Part shown: piece after piece, positions 10,056 to 18,695 of the stretch
How the letters are laid out: every line of letters starts with the position of its first letter
How positions within the stretch are numbered: position 1 is the stretch's first letter
Assembly (NCBI RefSeq): GCF_015352955.1
Contig: NZ_JACYOX010000004.1
Coordinates: 62,001-126,000 of the forward strand
DNA from: Noviherbaspirillum soli
GTDB taxonomy: Bacteria; Pseudomonadota; Gammaproteobacteria; Burkholderiales; Burkholderiaceae_D
Direction of reading: 5' to 3'
DNA length: 64,000 bases
Made by a program: the position numbers and the translations under genes
The notes under the pieces: model-generated
Databases searched by the model: none
What the model saw: only the letters and a program-made list of their open reading frames with translations
What the model was told of the DNA's origin: nothing

Positions 10056-10394
10056 ATGAAACTGACCAATATTTCTAGCGTAGCCATCCTTGCAACGGCC
10101 TTGGCTGCTTTCACCTCCGGCGCTTTTGCTACGGACATAACCAATGTTCAATCAGGTCGGGCAGTCAATCAGTGGCAAGACATGACAGGCATTAAGTCGA
10201 CGAAGACCCGCGCAGAAGTCCGATCCGAATTGAGTCAGGCGCAAACGCTAGGAACGTCTGGGCAGCATGAATACATCGAGTTTTCTCAAACTGCAGCGTC
10301 GAGCGGTACTTCGCGTGCCAATGTGAAGTCAGGGTTGAACCAGTCGAGCGCAAATACGGTTCTGCGGCCGAATGATATTTATTATGGTGGCTAA
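10056..10394 (+). CDS. DUF4148 exported protein, copy 1
   Basis: Seen: 112 residues from the ATG at 10056, with AGGAG at 10044-10048. A signal peptide (about residues 1-25, ending GAFAT) is followed by a polar repetitive body. The motif TKTRAEVRSEL and a second looser copy SRANVKSGL are the tandem DUF4148-type motifs. Family knowledge: DUF4148 proteins are small exported proteins of unknown function, very common in Burkholderiales. A terminator follows at 10443-10468. The CopR-type box upstream predicts copper induction, which is inference. It is about 65-70 percent similar by eye to the protein at 13116-13454, and the two flank a CusF-like gene and an AAA ATPase. Confidence 0.8.
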   Translation: MKLTNISSVAILATALAAFTSGAFATDITNVQSGRAVNQWQDMTGIKSTKTRAEVRSELSQAQTLGTSGQHEYIEFSQTAASSGTSRANVKSGLNQSSANTVLRPNDIYYGG

Positions 10395-10442
10395 AGGTCT
10401 AATGTAACCAAGGTTCAGATCCTGGTAGGTTCAGCAGTAGAA

Positions 10443-10468
10443 GGGGAACTCCGCGAGTTCCCCTTTTT
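10443..10468 (+). terminator. Rho-independent terminator
   Basis: GGGGAACTC (10443-10451), CGC loop, GAGTTCCCC (10455-10463), then TTTTT. Perfect 9-base stem after the first DUF4148 gene. Confidence 0.9.
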
Positions 10469-10571
10469 GCCATCACGTGTACCTTTCCATTTCAACCGAG
10501 AAACTTTAAATGCTCAGGGCTAGCGTTGCAAAACTTTCCCTTTCAACGAGTTTGGTACGGAGACAAATTGT

Positions 10572-10940
10572 ATGAAGCGCTTACTGATTTTATTGTTTTC
10601 TCTTACAGCGGTCGTTGTTGCTCCATCTGTAAGCAGCATCGCTCACAGCGAAGAGTCATCTTTTCAAGTTGCCAGCGCAGCAAAGAGCGCCGCAGCCACA
10701 AAAGAACATCTGGATGAAATGGTTAATGGGGAGGTTCTGAAGATTGATAACGACATGTTGAAGATCGTCATAAAGCATCAAGAACTGAGATGCCTTGGCA
10801 TGCCGGCGATGACCATGGTGTTTAATGTGCCTGACCGAACATTCCTTGAAGGCGTTAAGGAAGGTGGAAAAATAAAATTTGCTGCTCAGGTTGCTCCGCA
10901 CGGGCTTTTAGTTACTAACCTTGAGCCAGAGCGCAACTGA
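10572..10940 (+). CDS. Exported CusF-like copper-binding protein without the Trp ligand
   Basis: Seen: 122 residues with a signal peptide (about 1-25) and a C-terminal CusF/YdeI-type domain (about 50-118). The Met motif is MPAMTM and a His precedes it (IKHQEL). In the CusF-like proteins elsewhere in this window the core reads LKWPAMTM or LQWGEM; here it is CLGMPAMTM. The cation-stacking Trp is thus replaced by Met, and a Cys stands nearby. Family knowledge: the Trp caps Cu(I)/Ag(I) in CusF, so binding chemistry may differ. The gene stands alone between a terminator and a long non-coding region. Inferred role: periplasmic copper binding. Confidence 0.75.
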   Translation: MKRLLILLFSLTAVVVAPSVSSIAHSEESSFQVASAAKSAAATKEHLDEMVNGEVLKIDNDMLKIVIKHQELRCLGMPAMTMVFNVPDRTFLEGVKEGGKIKFAAQVAPHGLLVTNLEPERN

Positions 10941-11677
10941 GATTGCCATTGTCGGGCGCTGTTCTTACAGTTTTTTTACAGCGCGACGATTGCATCGGAG
11001 CACCAGCAAACGACAGATGCGAACCTCTGCGCGGGTGAATTTGTTAAGTGTGCCGGCTCCCACTTCTGCCTACCGCCTTTTCAAGGTTTTCTCAACACAC
11101 TTGTCTGCTGCATCTCATCGTGTAGGTACTTGCCTAGAGCAGTAGGGTAACTCGCTGGAATTGGGTTAGCCATATGCCGGGCCGGCATTTTAATGCCAAT
11201 GCCGTAGGCAATCATGTTGATTTCAGTCGTACGGATCGGCTTAGCGCCCTCTAGTGGCGTGCCGACGGTAGTCATAAAGAGGGATTGCCAAATTGCAGTC
11301 TATGTTATGTGTGCCGCTAGTCTTTGGGAGTCATTACAAGGAAACTGTGCATATGGATTCTAAAATGTAACTTTTTAAACCGGTATGTAGTTGCACAGCA
11401 GTACGATGCTAAGAAAATTGTATTTAGGAAACAAAATTATGAACAATTATGGAATTTTATTGTATTAAAATCAATAGCTTGCAATTTACTTAGTATCGGC
11501 GACAGTCGGTTTTTTCTTCTAGCCGACGTCGGGTAAGAGTTTAAGCGGTATGTGCCAATACGACAAGAAACCAATAAAATTTTATAAAACTTCATAATTT
11601 TGTTAACGATTTGAAATTTTTGGATGTTCTGCAGCACTATAATTGATGGGTGTTCATTATGGCAGCAGAGGTGCTTC
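10941..11677. other. Intergenic region
   Basis: About 740 bases with no gene I can support. A minus-strand frame at 11081-11275 has no signal, domain or ribosome site. The right half is AT-rich and carries the inverted repeat described at 11431-11603. Confidence 0.5.
11431..11603. repeat. Imperfect 32-base inverted repeat (MITE-like or structured)
   Basis: The arm at 11431-11462 matches the reverse complement of 11572-11603 at 27 of 32 positions; both begin ACAAAATTATGAA. The 109-base interior has a smaller CCGAC/GTCGG dyad near 11504-11531. No coding capacity. The size fits a miniature inverted-repeat element or a long RNA hairpin ahead of the ATPase gene. No target-site duplication could be confirmed. 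Confidence 0.5.
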
Positions 11678-12808
11678 ATGGAAAAAGAGCCTATCTTTCA
11701 TCGTCGAGATCTTGCAGAGCGTCTCGGTACCCAGTTGGTTTCACGGGTCGGTGCGTCTGGGATGTTTGTTACCGCGCCGCGACGAACTGGGAAAAGTACC
11801 TTTATCCGGGAAGATTTGATTCCTTTGTTGCTTCTGGAACACAGCGTTGAGATTGTGTATGCAGATCTTTGGGAAGACCGTAGTGCAAACCCTGGAGACG
11901 TGATCGTTGGTGCTATCAAGGATCGCCTTCTCAGATACGACGGCATTGTAATGCGTGCGGCCAAAGCCAGCGGGGTTGACAAAATTAAGGTGGGGGGCTT
12001 AGAAATGAGCTTGGATCGTGTAGGCTTTGGTAAAGGAGAAACTTTAACAAAGGCACTTAGAATCTTGGCCCAAGCCGCAGGGAAACCAGTTGTCATGGTG
12101 ATCGATGAAGCACAACATTCACAATCTTCAGAGGAAGGTAGGCAAGCTCTGTATGCGTTGAAAGCAGCGAGGGATGCTCTTAATGCCAGTGACGGGCCTG
12201 GCTTTAGATTGCTGGCGACCGGATCCAACAGCGACAAGCTCGCGACGCTTGTTGACGATAAAGACCAAGCTTTTTATCAAGCGCCTATGGTTTCTCTGCC
12301 GGTGCTTGGCCGCCCATACCTTGAATGGCTACGTGGGCAGCAACTATATGAACCAAAGCCTTCTATTGAAAGCATGGAAATGGCCTTCCAGATGTGCAAC
12401 CATCGTCCGGAACCGTTGAACAAGGTACTCTCAGAGTTTTCGTTGCAAACTGGTATTGACGCAAGCGAAATTGATCAGGCTCTTCAAAAAGCAATCGTAA
12501 AAAGCATGGCACGCGCTCGCTCTATATTTGAGCAGCAGATTAATGCATTAAGTCCTCTCGATGCCGCTGTTCTTAAAGTAATGGCCCAACAAGGGGCGAG
12601 GTTTGCCCCGTATGCGAAACATTCCTATGAAGCATACCGAGAATTTATCAATAGGGAAACTTCGGAAACGCAAATTGAAATCAATCAATCAACAGTCCAA
12701 CAAGCACTTGAGAGGCTGCGCGCATTACAAATGATATGGCGGGCAGGACGCGGGTCGTATGCAATTGAGGATAGCCAACACATAGATTGGCTGAAGGAAA
12801 TAATGTAG
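11678..12808 (+). CDS. Orphan AAA-type ATPase
   Basis: Seen: 376 residues from an ATG with GAGG about 7 bases upstream. The Walker A motif is APRRTGKST (about residues 32-40). The Walker B motif VVMVIDEAQ lies at about 136-144, followed by a helical region and a C-terminal winged-helix-like part (about 310-376). Family knowledge: this layout resembles STAND/ORC1-Cdc6-like AAA ATPases, often annotated only as ATP-binding protein and frequent in mobile or defence contexts. No partner gene is adjacent; it sits alone between an inverted repeat and the second DUF4148 promoter. Codon use is more AT-rich than the efflux genes. Function unknown. Confidence 0.8.
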   Translation: MEKEPIFHRRDLAERLGTQLVSRVGASGMFVTAPRRTGKSTFIREDLIPLLLLEHSVEIVYADLWEDRSANPGDVIVGAIKDRLLRYDGIVMRAAKASGVDKIKVGGLEMSLDRVGFGKGETLTKALRILAQAAGKPVVMVIDEAQHSQSSEEGRQALYALKAARDALNASDGPGFRLLATGSNSDKLATLVDDKDQAFYQAPMVSLPVLGRPYLEWLRGQQLYEPKPSIESMEMAFQMCNHRPEPLNKVLSEFSLQTGIDASEIDQALQKAIVKSMARARSIFEQQINALSPLDAAVLKVMAQQGARFAPYAKHSYEAYREFINRETSETQIEINQSTVQQALERLRALQMIWRAGRGSYAIEDSQHIDWLKEIM

Positions 12809-12994
12809 TCTCCCGTTACGCTCTTGTTTCACAAACCGACGTGCTTGGAACAGTACGGACTATCCCACCTAAATTCGTTTTTCTTGGTTGGGAAAAGCCG
12901 GCGTGCAACCTTTAATCAGGATAGATAAGCGACAATAATGTCTTCAAAGGGAACTACGTAACATAAGTTCGAATAAATATCCAGGAATGTCATC

Positions 12995-13049
12995 GTTACA
13001 AAACTGTAATGAAATGGTCAGGTGGTTGTTCGCGCAGGGTCTTTATAAT
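12995..13049 (+). promoter_or_regulatory. CopR/CusR-type promoter of the second DUF4148 gene
   Basis: GTTAC-AAAACT-GTAAT at 12995-13010 and a TATAAT -10 element at 13044-13049, again 33 bases apart. The untranslated leader (13050-13115) repeats the hairpin of copy 1 at 13059-13094. Confidence 0.75.
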
Positions 13050-13115
13050 TCATGCCATGGACTTGCGAACAACTGGTTCGAATCCGAAACGTCCACCATT
13101 CAACAGGAGAGTAAT

Positions 13116-13454
13116 ATGAAATCGACCAAGTTCACTAGCATGATCGTACTTACCGCAGCCTTGGCTGTTTTCAGTTCGGGTGCTTTCGCTGCAAATATAA
13201 CTGATGTTCAATCTGGTCGTGCAGTGAATCAGTGGCAGGACATGACTGGTGTTCAGTCAACGAAGACACGGGCAGAAGTCCGGTCTGAAGTGAGCCAGAC
13301 AAATGCGAAAGATCTGTACGGACAACAGGAATATATCGATTTCTCGAAAAATCGCGGGACGGTCTCTACTTCACGTGCCCAAGTCAAGTCGGAGTTGAGC
13401 AAGTCGACCGCTAATACGGCGCTGCAGCCTGGTGATGTGTATTTTGGCGGCTAA
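13116..13454 (+). CDS. DUF4148 exported protein, copy 2
   Basis: Seen: 112 residues from the ATG at 13116, with AGGAG upstream and the same length as copy 1. A signal peptide (about 1-26, ending GAFAA) precedes the motif TKTRAEVRSEV and the second motif SRAQVKSEL. The DUF4148 repeat is more regular here than in copy 1. The promoter, leader hairpin, gene and terminator layout all parallel copy 1, so the whole unit was duplicated. The function of DUF4148 is unknown. Copper control is inferred from the upstream box. Confidence 0.82.
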   Translation: MKSTKFTSMIVLTAALAVFSSGAFAANITDVQSGRAVNQWQDMTGVQSTKTRAEVRSEVSQTNAKDLYGQQEYIDFSKNRGTVSTSRAQVKSELSKSTANTALQPGDVYFGG

Positions 13455-13493
13455 TACTTAGAATTAAATTTACATGCTTCGTCATCAGTATCA

Positions 13494-13524
13494 AAAAGGG
13501 GAACTTTTTAAGTTTCCCTTTTTG
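13494..13524 (+). terminator. Rho-independent terminator
   Basis: AAAAAGGGGAACTT paired with AAGTTTCCCTTTTT around a short T loop, ending in a T-run. It follows the second DUF4148 gene and resembles the first terminator. Confidence 0.85.
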
Positions 13525-13767
13525 CATGGAGGAGGCGAGAAGGTATCGTTTGTTACTCAAGTTGGCACTCGCTATCTTTCAGTTAGTGAAATGACAGTGA
13601 CGCGATAAAACTACATTCGTAAGAAGTGAAATTTTGGATAATTACTCAGTTGAGCGGAACACGCATAGTTGTTCTGTGCCGCATAGCCTTGCCGCTGTGA
13701 AGAGACGCTACAGTCGTTCCTATAGAAGAAATATCTTCGATAATCATGGTTACGAAAGGATATATTT
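13525..13767. other. Intergenic region before DUF411 gene
   Basis: No gene seen. A TATAGA-like -10 near 13721 and AAAGGA just before the ATG at 13768 are the only expected signals. No CopR- or CueR-type box is found. Confidence 0.4.
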
Positions 13768-14220
13768 ATGAAACGTCGAACTCTATTACAAGCTGTCTTG
13801 GTTAGTGTCTTACCTGCTCCATTGCTTGCCGCTACTCCCACCGCGCCACTAGTTGAAGTCTACAAAAGTGAAGGGTGTGGGTGCTGTGAAGCTTGGATCG
13901 ACCATCTGAAAGCGAATGGCTTTGCCGTTAAAGCGCAGAATGTGGGCGATACGGGGGAATATCGAAAAAAGTTCGGCATCCCGAACGATTTGGGATCATG
14001 CCACACGGGTTTGGTGCAAGGGTACGGCATTGAGGGCCATGTACCTGCGGCCGACATCAAACGCCTTTTAGTGGAACGGCCAAAGGCCAAGGGCCTAGCA
14101 GTTCCATCTATGCCGCTTGGGAGTCCAGGAATGGAAGGGCCTCGCAAGGATCCATACGATGTTCTGCTCGTCAAAACGGATGGCAATTTTTCGGTTTACC
14201 AGCATTACAGCGGCAAATAG
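13768..14220 (+). CDS. Exported DUF411 protein (CopG-like)
   Basis: Seen: 150 residues with a signal peptide (about 1-22, ending LLAA). A thioredoxin-like DUF411 domain follows with the motif SEGCGCCEAW (about 33-42), a further Cys in LGSCHTGL, and Met residues near the C-terminus. Family knowledge: CopG of Pseudomonas is a DUF411 protein that binds copper through CxCC in the periplasm and may act in Cu redox cycling. The gene stands alone on the plus strand after the DUF4148 unit. Length and motif are typical; the match to CopG is by family only. Confidence 0.85.
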   Translation: MKRRTLLQAVLVSVLPAPLLAATPTAPLVEVYKSEGCGCCEAWIDHLKANGFAVKAQNVGDTGEYRKKFGIPNDLGSCHTGLVQGYGIEGHVPAADIKRLLVERPKAKGLAVPSMPLGSPGMEGPRKDPYDVLLVKTDGNFSVYQHYSGK

Positions 14221-14458
14221 ATATTGCATTGATAATAATTTAAGTTGGCTGTTTTGAAATAAAAGTCAGCGATCATAATGCGCTTGACTTCGTAAGAGGA
14301 AGAACGGCGTCGAATGCACTCTGTAACGCTGGCTCGATTGCAACCGGCTTCTTCTGCGACAACAGGTATTTTCTAACGTACAGTGCGATTGCCGCGACAA
14401 AGGCATCCAAGTTATCGTTGACCGTCTAAAATGGTATCTTTTGGTCAATTAGAAACCT

Positions 14459-15145
14459 ATGGACGCTTCTTCTCCTTCTGCGGCTATTCAAAAATCACCA
14501 GCCGACCCGATCAAGTGGATCACCTTGGCAGTTACATTAATTGGCATTAGTGCATGGATGGCTGGGGAGTCGTTTCATCGCGGTTTTTGGCATCTGGCAG
14601 GATGGGATGGTCCTATCGAACCCATATCAGTGCAGCAGACCGCCTATGATGGGTTCGTTAGGACTGTAGATAGCTGGTTCTATGTGAGCATTTGGTTCGT
14701 CATAGTGGGTGTTTATGTGTTCTTTCTTTCTGCTGGCCCAAAAAAGAATTATCCCGCTCCAGCATGGCTCGTAAAAATAGTCGTTTGGTTGAAAGAACAT
14801 ATTCATCTTGAAGAATCTACTGCTCGTTTCAGTGGCAATCTTATATTATCGGGCCTAATTTTCGGGGTGCTTATTGTGCTACCTCTTATTTTTTGGGTAA
14901 ATTCAGCAAGTAATGCTGGTCGAGATTTATTTATAAAACAAACGTGCGAGATGCGCAATGGTAGGGCAGGCCGTACAGAGGTGCAGTTGTTTGATGGAAC
15001 GAAATTGCAAGGCACTTTTCTCGAACGTACTGATAAATTAAGTGTTATTTTAAATAAAGAATTTATCTATGTCGTGAGCTTGGGCGAAAAGTCGAGAATT
15101 CTAGATAAAACAACAGTTGGAACAATACCCTGTAAAAATGGCTAA
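14459..15145 (+). CDS. Membrane protein of unknown function
   Basis: Seen: 228 residues with three hydrophobic spans at about 18-35, 73-90 and 127-146. A C-terminal soluble part (about 150-228) holds the short beta-rich stretch VQLFDGTKLQGTFLERTDK. Two cysteines (QTCEM, IPCKN) lie in that soluble part. No family is recognised. There is no clear ribosome site before the ATG. It is AT-richer than the metal genes and has no partner, with the preceding gene ending 238 bases away. It could be a general accessory gene unrelated to metals. Confidence 0.6.
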   Translation: MDASSPSAAIQKSPADPIKWITLAVTLIGISAWMAGESFHRGFWHLAGWDGPIEPISVQQTAYDGFVRTVDSWFYVSIWFVIVGVYVFFLSAGPKKNYPAPAWLVKIVVWLKEHIHLEESTARFSGNLILSGLIFGVLIVLPLIFWVNSASNAGRDLFIKQTCEMRNGRAGRTEVQLFDGTKLQGTFLERTDKLSVILNKEFIYVVSLGEKSRILDKTTVGTIPCKNG

Positions 15146-15411
15146 TTTTATTGTTTTATGGTTTCGGTGAAGTGTATGGCTACGGCAAGTAGTTAATATG
15201 GCCAAATATATAGCTTGTCGTACAGTGATCTCTTTGCCGCCTAAGGCATCACCAAGCATGCCCCCTAAGGGATTTAAAAGGCTTTTCTGGAAAGTTGTAG
15301 TGGCATAGATTTGATTTGATCGATATCGTAATCCAGTTGACCTACTGACTTCTTGAACAAATGCTGTAAGTGCAACTCCAATTGGCAGGTCTACTTTTGG
15401 AGGTAAGCAAC

Positions 15412-16077
15412 ATGAATAGGAAACCGCTTCTATTGTTTCTTTCCAGCCTAGTCTTTTGTATGGGGGCCACCGCGCAGACGGGGGGACAGTCGCATGGTGA
15501 TACCCTCGGTACAGGAATGAAAGAACACGGCGCGATGCATGCCGGTTCTGACGGCAGTATGAAAGGGCATGCTGGAATGCATGCCAGCCCAGGAGCCAGT
15601 AAAGCGCCATTCGATCATCAATTCCTCGATACGATGTCTGCCCATCACCACAGCGGGATGGAGATGGCGCAAATGGCTGAGTCCAACTCTTCTCGCGGTG
15701 AAATCAAGGGCCTAGCTAAGATGATGCGCGAAGATCAAGAAAAAGACATTGCTCACATGCAAAAATTGAAACAACAGTGGTACGGGGGTAAAGGCGATGC
15801 TGTCAATATGCAGATGCCTGGTATGAAAGAGTCGATGAAGGGTATGGAAAGCAAGATGGCGAAGCTACGTGCTAGTCAAGGTGATGCATTTGATTCGATG
15901 TTCTTGACAATGATGAGCCAGCATCACCAGGATGGAATCAAAATGGCTCAGTCAGCATTGGTAAGAGGCCAACACGAAGAAGTGAAACAGATCGCGCACA
16001 AGATTATTGATTCTCAGAAGAAAGAAATGGATGTGATGAAGAATTGGAAAAATGACTGGCAGTTAAGTCGTAAATGA
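15412..16077 (+). CDS. Exported DUF305-family protein
   Basis: Seen: 221 residues from the ATG at 15412, which has GGAGG at the right distance. An earlier in-frame start at 15370 lacks one. A signal peptide (about 1-22, ending TAQ) is followed by a Gly/Met/His-rich stretch. Two DUF305 repeats carry SAHHHSGMEMAQM and MSQHHQDGIKMAQ. Family knowledge: the repeated His-His/Met helices form a ferritin-like fold, and DUF305 proteins commonly accompany copper genes. Of the window's two DUF305 proteins this one has the more standard sequence. Inferred role: periplasmic metal (probably Cu) binding. Confidence 0.88.
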   Translation: MNRKPLLLFLSSLVFCMGATAQTGGQSHGDTLGTGMKEHGAMHAGSDGSMKGHAGMHASPGASKAPFDHQFLDTMSAHHHSGMEMAQMAESNSSRGEIKGLAKMMREDQEKDIAHMQKLKQQWYGGKGDAVNMQMPGMKESMKGMESKMAKLRASQGDAFDSMFLTMMSQHHQDGIKMAQSALVRGQHEEVKQIAHKIIDSQKKEMDVMKNWKNDWQLSRK

Positions 16078-16910
16078 CTGCCTTGTAAAAAGATGGACTC
16101 CATGCGCCTTTTTAGTTGGATGCTAGCAAACGTTCATTTTTATGGGCAGATAAATAAAAATTGACAAATGTATCAGGATCATTTGGGTGGCCAATTGGAC
16201 GTTCGCCTTTATCCTGTATTAAGACATGACGTAATAGTCTTGGCGCTTCATCGACATGAAGATCCGCCATAAAGGCGGTCCGGTTTCAGCAACTCATCGT
16301 TCCCTCGCAGCACTTACGTGGTCCTGTTGGGAGCAGTTGCATGCGCTGAGTGACAAGCATGCTCGGTGAAGCGCAGCCTGTATGTCATTGAAGCGGCAAA
16401 GCCTATGGCGTGCCATCGTTGCGGCAGTCAGCATGTCGTTCGGAGGGCATCTTGGCAGTGCTACAACGCCTCCTATATCAGGATTGCATTAGAAGAGCAA
16501 ATGCTGCAATTGGCACCCAGTTTGTCGACTCAGGTATCAGGGGAGGTTGAAGCCCATGCGCGGTGCCTGGAACACCGCCTGAAGATTCGTGAAGTACCGA
16601 AGCAGTCGGCATCTGCATTGCCATCGGTTCACAGGGCAGCCGACTCGCTTGCAGCCGCTTGCGTACCAAGCTTGATCGCGATCGATGAGACGTATTTACG
16701 GCGGCCCGAAAAAAATCTCGGCATTTTGGCCGCCAGACTATTGCCTACGAAAGATGTTAACTTCCGAGCAAGAAGTGGCGAGATTTGTCTAAAAAGTACG
16801 AACTTCTATGTCTTTCTGGAATCCCAACGAAAGTGCTTGGCTTATAATTAGCTATTCATGGTTTTGTTGCATGGAAACTCCGAGTTATTACTGAAGAACA
16901 CCAACAACGT
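16078..16910. other. Intergenic region with an unsupported frame
   Basis: About 830 bases. An open frame at 16366-16851 contains ACHRCGSQHVV, faintly like a zinc-finger of IS1-type InsA proteins. It lacks a start signal, a recognisable continuation or a partner frame. It may be a decayed transposase remnant or chance. A small CCGCC/GGCGG hairpin sits at 16266-16280. No other signal seen. Confidence 0.35.
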
Positions 16911-17273
16911 ATGCGACGTTTGCTGATTATTTTGATGATGGTTGTGCTGCCGTTCCAGCTAAGCTGGGCGGCTGCGGCCACCTATTGTCAACATGAAAGC
17001 AGCCCGGTTGCTTCCCATTTTGGGCATCATGTCCATAAGCATGTTGTTACAGGGGGCGATTCCAAGTCGGAGAAAAACGTAGGATCCAAGCTGCTCTCAG
17101 ACGACGACTGTACAGTTTGTCACCTTGGTGGCGTGGGCATTGTGTCAGTGCCTTCTTATTCACTTTCTATTGAAGTTGCAAACACTGACGAAGTATTTGC
17201 TGTAACTCCTCATCTTGCATCGGTTCGTCCTGATCGACCCGAACGTCCTAAATGGGCACCTGCCGCTTTGTAA
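16911..17273 (+). CDS. czcI: CzcI-like exported protein
   Basis: Seen: 120 residues with a signal peptide (about 1-21, ending SWAAA). A His-rich segment HFGHHVHKHV follows, then CTVCHLGG. The C-terminus PERPKWAPAAL is typical of CzcI proteins. Family knowledge: CzcI precedes czcCBA in many Burkholderiales and is thought to modulate Czc expression or bind metal in the periplasm. Its exact role is unsettled. It lies 93 bases before czcC and is presumably the first gene of the czcICBAD unit. No regulator gene is adjacent. Confidence 0.85.
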   Translation: MRRLLIILMMVVLPFQLSWAAAATYCQHESSPVASHFGHHVHKHVVTGGDSKSEKNVGSKLLSDDDCTVCHLGGVGIVSVPSYSLSIEVANTDEVFAVTPHLASVRPDRPERPKWAPAAL

Positions 17274-17366
17274 TCCGGCACGTCGCTTGTTCTATCTTCA
17301 CATTCATTTGATTTAACACACCCAGCGTCTTGCCGGATCCCTTTGTTCGTTGCACAAGGAGATTCG

Positions 17367-18695
17367 ATGCAAAAGTTGTTGTTGCCGCTCGCGTTAGCGG
17401 TACTCGTTTTACCTCCTGCATATGCTGAGAACGGTGTTAAAGCAGAAAGCACCGTTAAAGCAGAAAGCACCAAGTCAGGGGTCGCCAGGACTCGGCCAGT
17501 CGAGCCAATGGGGACGCTTTCTCTGGGAGCCGCGCTGGATTTAGCGTATAGCGCCAATCCAGATATTGCTGTCGCACGCCGAGAAGTCCAGGCCGTGGAG
17601 GGCGCGATTCTACAAGCGCAGACCATCCCAAATCCGCAGGTTGGAACCTCTATTGAGGACACCAAGCAAGAAACCAGAACCACTACGTTTCAACTGAGCC
17701 AGCCCCTTGAGCTTGGTGGAAAGCGCGCAGCACGTGTAACGGCTGCGCGGCGCGGATACGACGCTGCAATGCTTGAACTGCAGGGAAAGCAGGCAGAAGT
17801 ACGTGCTGCCGTGGTATCGGCCTTCTATGACGTTGTAACCGCGCAGGAGCGATTTCGTCTGGCTCAGGCGACTACTGAACTTGCGAAACGTGCAACTGAA
17901 ATCGCCTCCAAGCGCGTTCTCGCTGGCAAGGTCTCGCCCGTTGAAGAAACTAAGGCTCGGGTAGCGGAGTCCGGCGTGCGCGTCGAACTTGCGCAAGCGA
18001 CTAGCGAGTTGCAGGCATCGCGCAAGCGCTTGGGAGCTATGTGGGGCAATGCCGTTCCTTACTTTGACCTTGCGGAGAACCAACTTGAAACGCTCCCTTC
18101 GCTTCCAGGCGTCGATGAACTAAAACAGGGGCTGCGCCAAGCTCCCAGTCTTCAGCGCGCACGCATGGAAGTCGATCGTCGGCAGGCGTTAGCGCGGGTT
18201 GAGCTTACCCGCCGCGTACCAGATATTACGGTCAGTCTTGGTGTTAAGCGCGATGAGCAGTTAGGACGCAATCAGGCCATTGTTGGCGTGTCGGTCCCAC
18301 TGCCGCTGTTTGATCGCAACCAAGGCAATGTGCTGGAGGCACTACGTCGCTCCGATAAGGCACGAGATGAGTTGACAGCGACCGAGGTACGTTTGAATAG
18401 CGAACTTGGCCAAGCCTATGACAGGTTGAATGCTAGTCGTATGGAAGTTGGGCTGCTGAGACAAGAAATCTTGCCTGGTGCGCAAAGTGCATATGACGCG
18501 ACAACGAAAGGCTATGAACTCGGGAAGTTCAATTTCCTTGAGGTGCTTGATGCACAACGTACGTTCTTCCAAGCTCGATCCCAGTATTTGCGTGCGCTCG
18601 CCGAGACTCATCGAAGCGCCGCTGAAATAGACCGCATTGTCGGTGTCGCATTTGAGAGACCCAACATGGGCACCGTGCATCAGGAGCAACAATGA
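17367..18695 (+). CDS. czcC: Outer membrane efflux protein CzcC
   Basis: Seen: 442 residues from the ATG at 17367 with AAGGAG seven bases upstream; the frame extends further but without a ribosome site. A signal peptide (about 1-20, ending AYA) is followed by two TolC-type coiled-coil repeats. Just after the signal peptide a short direct repeat VKAEST occurs twice. The stop overlaps czcB (ATGA at 18692-18695). Role: outer membrane channel of the CzcCBA divalent-cation pump (Zn, Co, Cd). Confidence 0.92.
   Translation: MQKLLLPLALAVLVLPPAYAENGVKAESTVKAESTKSGVARTRPVEPMGTLSLGAALDLAYSANPDIAVARREVQAVEGAILQAQTIPNPQVGTSIEDTKQETRTTTFQLSQPLELGGKRAARVTAARRGYDAAMLELQGKQAEVRAAVVSAFYDVVTAQERFRLAQATTELAKRATEIASKRVLAGKVSPVEETKARVAESGVRVELAQATSELQASRKRLGAMWGNAVPYFDLAENQLETLPSLPGVDELKQGLRQAPSLQRARMEVDRRQALARVELTRRVPDITVSLGVKRDEQLGRNQAIVGVSVPLPLFDRNQGNVLEALRRSDKARDELTATEVRLNSELGQAYDRLNASRMEVGLLRQEILPGAQSAYDATTKGYELGKFNFLEVLDAQRTFFQARSQYLRALAETHRSAAEIDRIVGVAFERPNMGTVHQEQQ

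Noticed and set aside
11081-11275. 64-codon minus-strand frame in the 10.9-11.7 kb gap
   Set aside because: No domain, no export signal, no ribosome site; likely chance.
13056-13098. tRNA-like 3' end (GGTTCGAATCC ... CCACCA) ahead of the second DUF4148 gene
   Set aside because: No cloverleaf can be built: the T-stem fails at two pairs and there is no acceptor or anticodon partner upstream. The same region in the paralogue has diverged at these positions and fits a simple leader hairpin better.
16366-16851. Open frame with a zinc-finger-like start (CHRCGSQ)
   Set aside because: No ribosome site, no continuation matching a transposase, and no inverted repeats; left as an unsupported frame in the gap.
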